A stretch of DNA of 64,000 nucleotides from Francisella frigiditurris (GTDB lineage: Bacteria; Pseudomonadota; Gammaproteobacteria; Francisellales; Francisellaceae): assembly GCF_001880225.1 (NCBI RefSeq), contig NZ_CP009654.1, forward strand, positions 992,001-1,056,000. Direction: 5' to 3'. The notes beneath the pieces were generated by a model. That model made no database searches and was not told where the DNA came from. It saw only the letters and a program-made list of their open reading frames with translations. Position numbers and translations under genes: made by a program. Of the stretch, positions 1-8,577 are shown piece after piece; within the stretch, counting starts at the first letter, position 1; each line of letters opens with the position of its first letter.

Positions 1-398
1 AAGTATCAAGATTAGTCGAGGGTTCTAAGATTGAGCTAGGTCCTAGAATATATTATGATTTTGAACTTGCTGAAAATGAGTTCGACTTTGAAACTTTAGA
101 TATTATAGATTCATTAGAGCCATTTGGTAGAGAGTTTGAGAAGCCTATTTTTTGTAATGATTTTACTATAGAGAATTTAAGATTTGTTGGTAAGGATCAA
201 AGTCATGCTCAACTTGTCTTAAGAATTAAAAATAAAAGCATAAAGGCTATTTGGTTTAATGCTACTGATAATATTTCTACGGAAGACTTTTCTATAGGAG
301 ATAATGTAAAAGCTTGTTATGAGTTACAGAAAGAAGAGTTTTTAGGTAACGTTAATTTATCTCTAAATATAAAGATTATGCAAAATGAAAAACTATAG
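1..398 (+). CDS. recJ: Single-stranded-DNA exonuclease RecJ, C-terminal part only
   Basis: The reading frame is open from the left edge (first full codon at base 3) and stops with TAG at 396-398, so only the last 131 residues are in the window. Two RecJ C-terminal signatures are visible: LEPFGREFEKPIF, matching the family LEPFGxxNPxPxF, and VGKDQSHAQL, matching the VGKDxSHLKL element of the OB-fold. RecJ is a 5'-3' exonuclease on single-stranded DNA used in recombination and mismatch repair. The DHH catalytic motifs lie outside the window. The end overlaps the birA start by 14 bases, so translation is probably coupled. Confidence 0.85.
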   Translation, partial: VSRLVEGSKIELGPRIYYDFELAENEFDFETLDIIDSLEPFGREFEKPIFCNDFTIENLRFVGKDQSHAQLVLRIKNKSIKAIWFNATDNISTEDFSIGDNVKACYELQKEEFLGNVNLSLNIKIMQNEKL

Positions 399-1176
399 TT
401 TTATAGAAAAATATTTAAAAGAAATAGATGATATAGATATAGAATATTTTCCTCAGATAGCATCAACGAATTTATATCTTTCAGAGAAAAAATTTACTCA
501 TAAATATCATCTTTGTTTTACAGATATACAAACTAGTGGTAAAGGTCGAAGAGGCTCAAAATGGGTATCTTCAGGGAAAGATAATATATACGCGACACTA
601 GCATCAAAAGTAAGCGTTAATCTAGAAAAGTTACCTATTATTAGTCTACTAGTAGCAGTATCAGTAGTTAAGACTATAGAAAGCGTTATAAATGAAGATT
701 TACGCAAATTTTTAAAAGTTAAATTACCTAATGATATTTATTTCAAAGATAAGAAGATAGCTGGAATATTAATAGAGACAAAAAATATAACTAGAAATAG
801 TTTTGATATCATAATTGGTGTTGGGATAAACGTTAATATTGATAGCCTAGAAGAAGAAATTGATAGAGATTGGACATCTATTTCTTTAGTAAATAACAAA
901 GAGATTAATTCATCTAAGCTTTTAGTAGAGCTGATTTCTAATTTGATGAATTCTTTAAATCAGGAAATTAACATACTGGAAACTCTTAAATCATTTGAAA
1001 AATATGATTATACATTCGGAAAATTAATAAGTTTTAACGATGGTGAAGATGTATATAAAGGGATTGCTAGAGGAATAAATAAAGATATGCAATTGATCTT
1101 AGAAATGTCGAGAGGCACTTTAATGGTTGATATAGCTAAAATTAATAAGCTTAAGGTCCTTAATGAGTCTAATTAA
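385..1176 (+). CDS. birA: Biotin--[acetyl-CoA-carboxylase] ligase, catalytic-only type
   Basis: It attaches biotin through biotinyl-AMP to the biotin carboxyl carrier protein of acetyl-CoA carboxylase. The biotinyl-AMP loop GKGRRGSKW is near residue 53, the KLPNDIYFKDKKIAGILIE stretch near residue 113 carries the catalytic lysine, and GVGINVN follows at about 147. The protein starts directly in the catalytic domain and lacks the N-terminal winged helix of E. coli BirA. It is therefore a group I enzyme, expected to act as ligase without repressing the biotin operon. A short C-terminal SH3-like domain is retained. The ATG overlaps recJ by 14 bases and the 3' end overlaps epmA by 14 bases, which suggests one transcription unit. 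Confidence 0.92.
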   Translation: MKNYSFIEKYLKEIDDIDIEYFPQIASTNLYLSEKKFTHKYHLCFTDIQTSGKGRRGSKWVSSGKDNIYATLASKVSVNLEKLPIISLLVAVSVVKTIESVINEDLRKFLKVKLPNDIYFKDKKIAGILIETKNITRNSFDIIIGVGINVNIDSLEEEIDRDWTSISLVNNKEINSSKLLVELISNLMNSLNQEINILETLKSFEKYDYTFGKLISFNDGEDVYKGIARGINKDMQLILEMSRGTLMVDIAKINKLKVLNESN

Positions 1177-2083
1177 TATAAAAAAAAGAGCAGAGTATTT
1201 AGCAAAGCTACGAGAATATTTTAGCAAACTAGATGTTTTAGAGGTGGATACGCCATTAGCTTATGATTATGGAGTTACAGATCCTTTTATAGATGTGTTT
1301 AGTATAGATACCATCAGTGGAAAGAGATATTTACAAAGCTCTCCAGAGTATGCGATGAAAAGGCTTTTAGCTGCGGGTAGCGGTAGTATTTATCAGATAT
1401 GTAAAGCTTTTAGAGATGAGCCTCGTAGTAAGCTTCATAATCATGAGTTTACTATGGTGGAGTGGTATAGGGTTGGTATTGATTATTTTCAATTAATGAA
1501 AGAAATGCAGCAGATGTTCCTATCTCTAAAATCAGATCTTAAATTTGAATATATAAGTTATCAAGAAGCTTTTGAGAAATATTTTAATATAAACCCTCAT
1601 GTAACTAGCTTGTCTGAGTTATTGCAGCTTGTTAAGCAAGTTGCTGGAGATATTCAAGGAGCAGGTGAGCTAACGATAGCAGATTGTTTAGATATTTTGT
1701 TTAGCTTTAATATTGAAAAAGAGCTTAGCCAAGAAAAAACGGTTTATTTTGTATATGACTATACTATTCATCAGTCAGCTTTAGCAAAAAAAGTATTGGA
1801 TAAAAATAATCAGCTAGTTGCTGCAAGATTTGAAGTGTTTTGTGGTGGTGTTGAGCTTGCAAATGGATATTATGAGCTTATTGATAAGTCAGAGCAGCAA
1901 AAGAGATTTGATAAAGATTTAGAGACTAGAAAGATTCAGGGTAAAAAACTTCTTGAGAAAGATATAAAACTTTTAGAATGTTTAGATAATATTCCAGAAT
2001 GTTCAGGCGTGGCGCTTGGTTTTGATAGATTAATTATGAGCCTTGAAAACATAAAAGATATTTTTGAACTTTCTATTTTTTAG
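1163..2083 (+). CDS. epmA: Elongation factor P--(R)-beta-lysine ligase
   Basis: This is a class II lysyl-tRNA-synthetase paralogue without the anticodon-binding domain (306 residues, usual for EpmA/PoxA/GenX). It adds (R)-beta-lysine to a lysine of elongation factor P, which relieves ribosome stalling at polyproline. Class II motif 2 is seen in CKAFRDEPRSKLHNHEF (about residues 77-95), followed by TMVEWYR. Motif 3 is GVALGFDRLIM near the C-terminus. The partner 2,3-aminomutase EpmB and EF-P are not in the window. The start lies inside the end of birA. Confidence 0.92.
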   Translation: MSLINIKKRAEYLAKLREYFSKLDVLEVDTPLAYDYGVTDPFIDVFSIDTISGKRYLQSSPEYAMKRLLAAGSGSIYQICKAFRDEPRSKLHNHEFTMVEWYRVGIDYFQLMKEMQQMFLSLKSDLKFEYISYQEAFEKYFNINPHVTSLSELLQLVKQVAGDIQGAGELTIADCLDILFSFNIEKELSQEKTVYFVYDYTIHQSALAKKVLDKNNQLVAARFEVFCGGVELANGYYELIDKSEQQKRFDKDLETRKIQGKKLLEKDIKLLECLDNIPECSGVALGFDRLIMSLENIKDIFELSIF

Positions 2084-2101
2084 TGTAAAAAGAGGTATAA
2101 C

Positions 2102-2725
2102 ATGAATGCATTAGGTGTAGTAGCAACAGTACTTACAATATTGGTTTCTATTTTAGCTATTTTGAAGGCTTTATTTCATTGTGGAAATTTATTCTTTGGA
2201 AAGCAGTTAGAGAAGCTTAACCAATTAAATATATTGTCAATGGAAGTTTCTAAGAATGAGAATGACTATATTAGAGAAAGTATTCAAGGCAAAATAAACT
2301 TATTAACCTCACGTCTTTTTTACTATGAAACTGGAGTTATAGCTGATACAAAAAGAAAAGTTAAGCAATTGGGTAAATTAATAAAGTTTTTAAGGCCTTT
2401 TGAAATAAAGAAAATAGCAGGATTAAAAGGTCTAGATCTTAGAGATAAAAAAATAATAATTAAAAGCTATATGGGGGTTGAAAAGGAGAATCATAAAATG
2501 AGAAAGAGCATGATAGAGTTTATTTTTCTAAGTATTACCTATCTTATTTTGGGCTTATTTTTTCTACTTGAAACTGATAATCTAATTCTGGGTCTTGTAT
2601 TATTAGGTTTTGGCTATATATTTGAGATTTATGCATTAGTTGTTAAGAAACAATTTTTTTCAAAAAAAGAATATATTAATTTACTTAATAAAGTTGAAGG
2701 TGTAGAAGGAATCCATATTCAGTAA
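2102..2725 (+). CDS. Membrane protein of unknown function
   Basis: I do not recognise a family. The 207-residue protein has one hydrophobic segment at about residues 4-25. A soluble stretch rich in Lys and Glu follows (about 30-135). Two more hydrophobic segments form a hairpin at about 140-181, and the end is charged. The gene begins 18 bases after epmA with a GAGG-type ribosome site and could be the last gene of the recJ-birA-epmA unit. No catalytic motif is visible. It is probably an inner-membrane protein. Confidence 0.6.
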   Translation: MNALGVVATVLTILVSILAILKALFHCGNLFFGKQLEKLNQLNILSMEVSKNENDYIRESIQGKINLLTSRLFYYETGVIADTKRKVKQLGKLIKFLRPFEIKKIAGLKGLDLRDKKIIIKSYMGVEKENHKMRKSMIEFIFLSITYLILGLFFLLETDNLILGLVLLGFGYIFEIYALVVKKQFFSKKEYINLLNKVEGVEGIHIQ

Positions 2726-2765
2726 AACTATATAAATCTAAGATATTTATTGTTTTAATATGTTA

Positions 2766-2805
2766 AAATCTTTGCATATTAATCGTTAATTATTTTTTAT
2801 TAACT
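2766..2805 (+). promoter_or_regulatory. glyQ leader: possible promoter with a small inverted repeat
   Basis: In the 93 bases before glyQ there is a perfect 6-bp inverted repeat, GTTAAT - TATTTTTT - ATTAAC, about 20 bases before the start codon. A TTGCAT hexamer lies upstream with TTTTAT or TTATTA at promoter-like spacing. The AT-rich sequence makes this weak evidence. It could be a core promoter, an operator, or neither. Confidence 0.3.
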
Positions 2806-2818
2806 AGGGTTTTTAATA

Positions 2819-3703
2819 ATGCTTACATTTCAAGAAATTATTTTAAAATTACATCACTATTGGGCAAAGCAAGGTTGTGCAATTATTCAACCTTTAGACA
2901 TGGAAGTAGGAGCAGGGACTTTTCATCCAGCAACTACACTAAGAGCTATAGGTCCAGAGCCATGGACAGCAGCGTATGTTCAGCCATCAAGAAGACCAAC
3001 GGATGGTCGTTATGGTGAAAATCCAAATAGAACGCAACACTACTACCAATACCAAGTAGTGATGAAACCATCTCCAGATAATATCCAAGAGTTATATTTA
3101 GACTCAATCAGAGAGCTTGGTATAGATACTTTAGAAAATGATATCCGTTTTGTCGAAGATAACTGGGAATCACCAACTCTAGGAGCTTGGGGTCTTGGTT
3201 GGGAAGTATGGTCAAATGGTATGGAGATCACACAGTTTACATATTTCCAACAAGTGGGTGGTTTAGAGTGTAAACCTGTGATGGGTGAAATTACTTATGG
3301 TCTAGAAAGACTAGCGATGTATATCCAAAACGTAGATAGTATGTATGATATCCTTTGGGCGAATACTCAAAATGGACCACTATACTACAGAGATGTATTT
3401 ATGCAGAATGAAGTAGAGATGTCTCAGTATAATTTTGAAGAAGCAAATGTTGATGAGTTATTTAAGTATTTTGATTTCTTAGAAAGAGAAGGTTATAGAC
3501 TTGTTGAGAAAGGTTTGTCAATTCCAGCTTATGAGTTTGTACTAAAAGCTTCTCATACTTTTAACTTATTAGATGCTCGTCATGCAATATCAGTAACTGA
3601 GAGACAGGGCTATATTTTGAGAGTTAGAAAGTTAGCTTTAGAAGTAGCTAAGCTTTATTATAAAACTAGAGAGGATTTAGGGTTTCCTAATTTTAAGAAG
3701 TAG
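2819..3703 (+). CDS. glyQ: Glycyl-tRNA synthetase alpha subunit
   Basis: This is the catalytic alpha chain of the bacterial alpha2beta2 glycyl-tRNA synthetase, which charges tRNA-Gly. It has the expected length (294 residues) and highly conserved family sequence: [20 protein letters not shown] near residue 30, [20 protein letters not shown] near 60, and [20 protein letters not shown] near 125. The beta-subunit gene glyS, adjacent in many gammaproteobacteria, is not next to it; murE follows after 4 bases. The glyS gene must therefore lie elsewhere, or there is another Gly system. Confidence 0.96.
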   Translation: MLTFQEIILKLHHYWAKQGCAIIQPLDMEVGAGTFHPATTLRAIGPEPWTAAYVQPSRRPTDGRYGENPNRTQHYYQYQVVMKPSPDNIQELYLDSIRELGIDTLENDIRFVEDNWESPTLGAWGLGWEVWSNGMEITQFTYFQQVGGLECKPVMGEITYGLERLAMYIQNVDSMYDILWANTQNGPLYYRDVFMQNEVEMSQYNFEEANVDELFKYFDFLEREGYRLVEKGLSIPAYEFVLKASHTFNLLDARHAISVTERQGYILRVRKLALEVAKLYYKTREDLGFPNFKK

Positions 3704-3707
3704 CTAT

Positions 3708-5153
3708 ATGAAAACTATTGGTCAGATTAGTAAGTTTTTAAACTTAAGCTGTCCTCAGAATATTGAGAATACTAATATTCAATCTATAGTTTTAGATAGT
3801 CGCAAATGCTGTCAACAATCTGTTTTTGTTGCTTTGAAAGGTTCCCTTTCTGATGGTAATAAATATATTCAAGAAGTCTTATCGAAAGGAATACATCTTG
3901 TCCTTACAGATAATAAGACTTTAGATAATTCTACAAATGTTAGATACGTTAGTAACTTGAAAGATAAGTTATGTGATTTATCTCAATGGTTTTATGATTA
4001 TAAAAAACCTAAAAATATTATAGGTGTGACAGGGACTAATGGTAAGACATCTATAACTAACTATATTTCACAAATCTTAGATTTAGCACCTAGTAAAACT
4101 GTTCTTCTAGGAACTATTGGTAATGGTTTATATCCAGATTTAGAAGAAAGCACTCATACAACTTTAGATACATTATCGCTCTATCAAAAAATAGGGATGT
4201 ATAAAAACTTTGATAATCTAGTTATGGAAGTATCTTCTCATTCACTAGATCAGAACAGAGTGAAAGGTTTGGATTTTGACATAGCTGTATTTAGTAACTT
4301 AAGCCATGATCATCTTGATTATCATAAAACTATGGATAACTACTTTTTAGCAAAAGCTAAGTTATTCCAAAGTGGAAACCTAAAGAGAGCTGTTATAAAT
4401 ATAGACGATGACTATGGTAGAAAACTTTGTGATATAACAACAGCTAAAGAAATCTTTAAAATAAGTCTCTTAGATAAAAATGCAGATATATATCTAGAGC
4501 AGTTAAATATAGAGGCACTTCAAACAAATTTTAAACTTTATCTAAAAGGTCAATTGTTAGGGCAATTTAGCACTAATCTCATAGGTGAGTTTAATCTAAT
4601 GAATTTAGCTCTTAGTTTAGGTGCTATTGAAAATATTATAGGTATTAAAAAAGCTCTAGAGAATATAAGCTTAATTAAACCAGTAAAAGGGCGTATGGAA
4701 AGAATCCCTTTAGCAAATGGAGCTGTTATAGTTATAGATTATGCACATACTCCAGATGCTTTAGAAAAGGCTTTATTAGCGTTAATACCTTATAGGTCTA
4801 CTAAGCTTTGGTGTTTATTTGGTTGTGGTGGGAATAGAGATACCTCTAAAAGACCTGAAATGGCTGAAATAGCAGAAAGATATGCTGATAAAGTAATAGT
4901 TACAGAAGATAATAGCAGGCTTGAAAGCTTTGACAATATCCTTGCAGATATTAAAAAAGGCTTTACTAATGCTGATAAACATATCTATATAAATAGTAGA
5001 GAAGATGCTATCAAATATAGTATTGAGAATGCTCAAGCAGGAGATGTTATTTTATTGGCTGGTAAAGGCCATGAATGTTATATGGATATTAATGGTGTCA
5101 AAGAACATTTTGATGAAAGAGAAAAAATTGCAAAATATGGTGTGATTGTATGA
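3708..5153 (+). CDS. murE: UDP-N-acetylmuramoyl-L-alanyl-D-glutamate--2,6-diaminopimelate ligase
   Basis: This ATP-dependent Mur ligase adds the third residue of the peptidoglycan stem peptide in the cytoplasm. The P-loop [10 protein letters not shown] is at about residue 104, the Mur ligase SNLSHDHLDYH at about 195, and the C-terminal Rossmann-like domain contains FGCGGNRDTSKRPEM. The specificity loop reads EDNSRLES. The Arg of DNPR, which selects meso-diaminopimelate over lysine, is present, but Pro is replaced by Ser. meso-DAP is the likely substrate, as in other Gram-negatives. The stop overlaps the murF start (ATGA). Confidence 0.94.
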   Translation: MKTIGQISKFLNLSCPQNIENTNIQSIVLDSRKCCQQSVFVALKGSLSDGNKYIQEVLSKGIHLVLTDNKTLDNSTNVRYVSNLKDKLCDLSQWFYDYKKPKNIIGVTGTNGKTSITNYISQILDLAPSKTVLLGTIGNGLYPDLEESTHTTLDTLSLYQKIGMYKNFDNLVMEVSSHSLDQNRVKGLDFDIAVFSNLSHDHLDYHKTMDNYFLAKAKLFQSGNLKRAVINIDDDYGRKLCDITTAKEIFKISLLDKNADIYLEQLNIEALQTNFKLYLKGQLLGQFSTNLIGEFNLMNLALSLGAIENIIGIKKALENISLIKPVKGRMERIPLANGAVIVIDYAHTPDALEKALLALIPYRSTKLWCLFGCGGNRDTSKRPEMAEIAERYADKVIVTEDNSRLESFDNILADIKKGFTNADKHIYINSREDAIKYSIENAQAGDVILLAGKGHECYMDINGVKEHFDEREKIAKYGVIV

Positions 5154-6517
5154 TTAAATCTTTAAAACAATTAACTGAAAAATCAGGTTTTGAATATGTT
5201 GGTGGAGATGTAACTATTGAAAACATTTCTATAAATTCTGGTGATATAAAAAATAATACATTATTTGTGGCGATAGTCGCTAATAGAGATGGTCACGATT
5301 TTATAGCTGATGCTATCGCTAATGGAGCAGTTGCAGTACTTGTATCTAAGAAGCAAGAAAATATAAATGTACCTCAAATTGTTTGTGAGAATACTATAAA
5401 AGCTTTAAGAAAATTAGCAGAGACAAAAAGACAAGAATTGAAAATGCCAATTATATCTCTAACAGGTAGTTGCGGAAAAACTTCTGTTAAGGAAATGATA
5501 GTAGCTTTGCTGGCTGATTATAATGTGCATTTTACTAAGGGAAACCTTAATAACTATCTTGGCGTGCCAATGACAATATTGGAAATACCTGAAGAAGCTA
5601 ATTTTGCAGTAATAGAGGCAGGTACCAGTGTTAAAGGTGAAATCAAAGCGGCAGCTGAGATAATAAAGCCAGATGTTGCATTAATAACAAACATAGGAGC
5701 CTCCCACTTAGAGAACTTAAAAAGCCTTGATGGTGTAATGCAAGAAAAAGGGGAGCTTTTGAAAGTAGTCAGCAAAGATGGCTTTTGTGTTATAAATATT
5801 GATGATGAAAGACTTTCTAACTTTATGGACAATGTTATTTCTAATAAAGTAACATGCTCAATGTTTTCAAAAGATGCAGATATTTATATAGATGATTATA
5901 GAGTTTTAGATCAAGGGTATGATGTGAAGATATCTATATATAATAAAATATATGGATATTATTTACCTACCGTAGGTATTCATAATATTAAAAATAGTTT
6001 ATTGGCGATCTCATGTTTAGTAGCTTTAGGATTAAAAGAAGAAGATTTCTTAGAAAATACTAAGAAAATTAGTAACTATAAAGGACGCTTCTTTAGCCAT
6101 AAATTTACAGAAAATTTAATAGTTGTTGATGATACATATAATGCTAGTGCACCATCTGTGAATGCAGCGATTGATGATTTAGCTTCATTTCTTGGTAAAA
6201 AGGTTTTAGTTATAAGCTCAATGAGAGAGCTAGGTGACTTAGCAAAAGAATACCACCAACAAATGGGGCATTGGATAAACTCTGCACATATTGATAGAGT
6301 ATTTTTATTTGGTGATGAAGAAAACTTAAAGCACACCTTATCAGAAATAACTGGAGGAAATACTCATTTTTATAAAGATAAGAAAGAGTTAGAAAAAGAC
6401 TTACTAGAAGAATTATCTAAATATAAAGATGAAAAAACTAAGCTTATCGTTAAAGGTGCTAGAAGCTATAAAATGGAAGAAATATTAGATAATATAAAAG
6501 GTAAGTTAATTAGCTAA
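5150..6517 (+). CDS. murF: UDP-N-acetylmuramoyl-tripeptide--D-alanyl-D-alanine ligase
   Basis: MurF completes the UDP-MurNAc-pentapeptide by adding D-Ala-D-Ala. The protein has the MurE/MurF N-terminal domain, the P-loop SLTGSCGKTSVKEM at about residue 103 and AGTSVKGEIKAAAEIIKPDV at about 156. It also has NIGASHLENL, and the C-terminal domain includes DDTYNASAPSV and SSMRELGD. Length (455) is normal. Translation is coupled to murE through a 4-base ATGA overlap. argR follows 24 bases later and is probably cotranscribed. Confidence 0.94.
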   Translation: MIKSLKQLTEKSGFEYVGGDVTIENISINSGDIKNNTLFVAIVANRDGHDFIADAIANGAVAVLVSKKQENINVPQIVCENTIKALRKLAETKRQELKMPIISLTGSCGKTSVKEMIVALLADYNVHFTKGNLNNYLGVPMTILEIPEEANFAVIEAGTSVKGEIKAAAEIIKPDVALITNIGASHLENLKSLDGVMQEKGELLKVVSKDGFCVINIDDERLSNFMDNVISNKVTCSMFSKDADIYIDDYRVLDQGYDVKISIYNKIYGYYLPTVGIHNIKNSLLAISCLVALGLKEEDFLENTKKISNYKGRFFSHKFTENLIVVDDTYNASAPSVNAAIDDLASFLGKKVLVISSMRELGDLAKEYHQQMGHWINSAHIDRVFLFGDEENLKHTLSEITGGNTHFYKDKKELEKDLLEELSKYKDEKTKLIVKGARSYKMEEILDNIKGKLIS

Positions 6518-6541
6518 TTTATCTATTTTAGGGAAAATGTT

Positions 6542-6997
6542 ATGGATAAATCTGATATATATCATGATTTGAGGCAACTTATTCTTAGTAAAGAGTTCTC
6601 ATCACAAAATGATATATGTGACACTTTAGAGCTTTTAGGCTATAGCGCTAGTCAGTCTAAAGTTAATAGAATGTTAAAAAAGATTGGGGCAATTAAAGTT
6701 AAAAATGAGAAAAAAGCTTTAGTTTATAAAATACCTAATGAACCAGCACCGCCGATAATGACTGACAATATTTCATCATTAGTAATTAGTGTGAGTGCAA
6801 ATGAAGTTATGGTTGTTATAGATACAGCACCTGGAGCAGCACAATTAGTTGCGCGGACTTTAGACTATAATAAAAATAGTTTTGAAATAATTGGTATAGT
6901 TGCTGGAGATGATACGATTTTTGTCGCACCATCTTCAATTAAGAATATTAATAAATTGAAAATCAACATAGAAAATTTTTTGTTTTTTAAGTCTTAA
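6542..6997 (+). CDS. argR: Arginine repressor ArgR
   Basis: ArgR is the L-arginine-responsive repressor, a hexamer that binds pairs of ARG boxes. The N-terminal winged helix (about residues 1-70) has the recognition region SQSKVNRMLKKIGA. The C-terminal oligomerisation and arginine-binding domain shows DTAPGAAQLVARTLD (about 93-107), with the aspartate-containing AGDDTIFVAP at about 121-130. Length 151 is close to the E. coli protein (156). Its likely target is visible in this window as two tandem ARG boxes between argD and argC, about 2.8 kb downstream. It sits in an apparent unit with murF, an unusual place for argR. Confidence 0.94.
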   Translation: MDKSDIYHDLRQLILSKEFSSQNDICDTLELLGYSASQSKVNRMLKKIGAIKVKNEKKALVYKIPNEPAPPIMTDNISSLVISVSANEVMVVIDTAPGAAQLVARTLDYNKNSFEIIGIVAGDDTIFVAPSSIKNINKLKINIENFLFFKS

Positions 6998-7190
6998 AAA
7001 ATAAAAAATCTACCTATTTTATAAAGTCGATAAATACGTTTATAAGAGCGTTTTCCATATAAAACCTAAGAGTCGTAATTCTAAAGAATTTTGGTGCTAA
7101 AAAAATAATCGATTTATACGAAAAAATTGATTGCTTAAAAATAAAATTTGATAAACAATAGCGTTAGTTTTGCACTATGGATAGAACGAC
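6998..7190 (+). promoter_or_regulatory. 193-base leader before the amino-acid permease, unassigned
   Basis: There is no ORF here. Two similar 12-mers occur at 7027-7038 (TCGATAAATACG) and about 7109-7120 (TCGATTTATACG). Short inverted repeats are TTTATA...TATAAA at about 7039-7063 and ATTCTAAAGAAT at about 7078-7089. I could not match a known riboswitch class and saw no ARG-box pair. The length and the paired elements would be compatible with a promoter plus structured 5' untranslated region. Confidence 0.3.
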
Positions 7191-8570
7191 GTGAGACTAG
7201 CTAAAACTTTAAAGGAAAGACATATAGAACTTATTGCTCTGGGCGGAATAATTGGCTCCAGTTTTTTTCTTGGAACAGGGTATGTTTTATCAGAGGTCGG
7301 TCCTTCTGCTATTCTTGCCTATATGTTAGCAGGGTTTATAGTTTATATAGTTACTATATGCTTAGCAGAGCTCACTGTATCCATCCCTAATTCTGGTTCA
7401 TTTATATATTACACAGCTAAATTTGTATCTCCCTCTATAGCATGTGGAATGGGGTGGGCTTATTGGTTTAGCTGGATTGTTTATATTCCTCTAGAATGTA
7501 TTGCATCTGGTATTATCATGCACACATTTGTTCCATCAGTATCTAATGCGGTGTGGGCAACATTATTTGGACTATTAATAACCACAATTAACCTTATGAA
7601 AGTTAAAATTTTTGGTGAAGTAGAGTTTTGGTTATCATTAGTAAAAATCGTAGCTCTCATGATATTTAGTATAGTGGCTTTATTAATATTCTTTAATTTT
7701 ATAGGAAATGATACGGGGAAAGTTATAGGTAGTTCATATATAGCTGGAGAAGGTGGCTTCTTTCCAAAAGGAAAGCTAATTTTAATAACTACAATGGTAA
7801 TGTTACTGGTTAATTTTCAAGGTACAGAAATAATTGGATTAGCAGCAACTGAGTCTAAAAATGCTCAAAAGCAAATACCAAGAATAGCTAGAAATATTGT
7901 TATAAGACTAGTAGGGCTGTATATAATACCTATTTTCTTATTGATACTTATTTTCCCATGGCAAAAAATGAGTTTGGATAATTCCATATTCGCATTAGCA
8001 TTGCGTGAATATCATTTGAATTACATAGCAGGGATATTTGCATTTGTAATCTTAGTAGCGGCTTTCTCATGTGCTAATAGTGGTTTGTATGCTGCGACAC
8101 GTGCACTTTATGGGTTATCAAAATCTGGGATGTCTCCAAAAATATTTAAGAAATTAAATTCCGCATCAGTGCCTTACTATTCAGTAACTATAAATATTAT
8201 AGCTGTTTGGTTTTTCTTATTATTATCATTTAAGTTTTCGACAACAGTAGCATTTACAAATTTACTAGCTATGTCTGGGGTTACAGCGACATTTTGCTGG
8301 ATATGTATTTGCTGGTCTCAGTATAATTTTAGAAAAAAACTAATTAAAAAGAAGAGTAATAAAAAGATGCATTTTAAGGTACCTTTTTTCCCTGCTTTAA
8401 CTCTTATAGGGATTTGGTCTCAAGTATTATGTTTAGCTTTGATGGTGGTAAATGATGATTTAAGAGCAGCTTTTTATTTTGGTTTGCCGACAGTCGTTAT
8501 ACCTTGCGTGGCATATCATTTTTATTATAAAGCTAAAAGAAGAGTTAGTTTTCAAGTTATTCCTAGCTAA
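7191..8570 (+). CDS. APC-superfamily amino-acid permease
   Basis: The protein has 459 residues and about 12 membrane segments, with the typical amino-acid permease opening TLKERHIELIALGGIIGSS. In this family the GxIG region of helix 1 contacts the substrate. CAELT-like LAELTVSIPNSGSF follows in helices 2-3. The start is GTG with a poor ribosome site, chosen because the family N-terminus begins there. It lies between argR and the arg genes, so arginine, ornithine or another cationic amino acid is a plausible substrate. An APC arginine transporter is known in Francisella, but I cannot confirm that this is the same gene. The substrate is inference only. Confidence 0.82.
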   Translation: MRLAKTLKERHIELIALGGIIGSSFFLGTGYVLSEVGPSAILAYMLAGFIVYIVTICLAELTVSIPNSGSFIYYTAKFVSPSIACGMGWAYWFSWIVYIPLECIASGIIMHTFVPSVSNAVWATLFGLLITTINLMKVKIFGEVEFWLSLVKIVALMIFSIVALLIFFNFIGNDTGKVIGSSYIAGEGGFFPKGKLILITTMVMLLVNFQGTEIIGLAATESKNAQKQIPRIARNIVIRLVGLYIIPIFLLILIFPWQKMSLDNSIFALALREYHLNYIAGIFAFVILVAAFSCANSGLYAATRALYGLSKSGMSPKIFKKLNSASVPYYSVTINIIAVWFFLLLSFKFSTTVAFTNLLAMSGVTATFCWICICWSQYNFRKKLIKKKSNKKMHFKVPFFPALTLIGIWSQVLCLALMVVNDDLRAAFYFGLPTVVIPCVAYHFYYKAKRRVSFQVIPS

Positions 8571-8577
8571 GTGTGAT

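Noticed and set aside
7000-7190. ARG boxes for the permease gene
   Set aside because: No paired TGAAT/ATTCA-type 18-mers were found; only the argD-argC gap holds a convincing pair.
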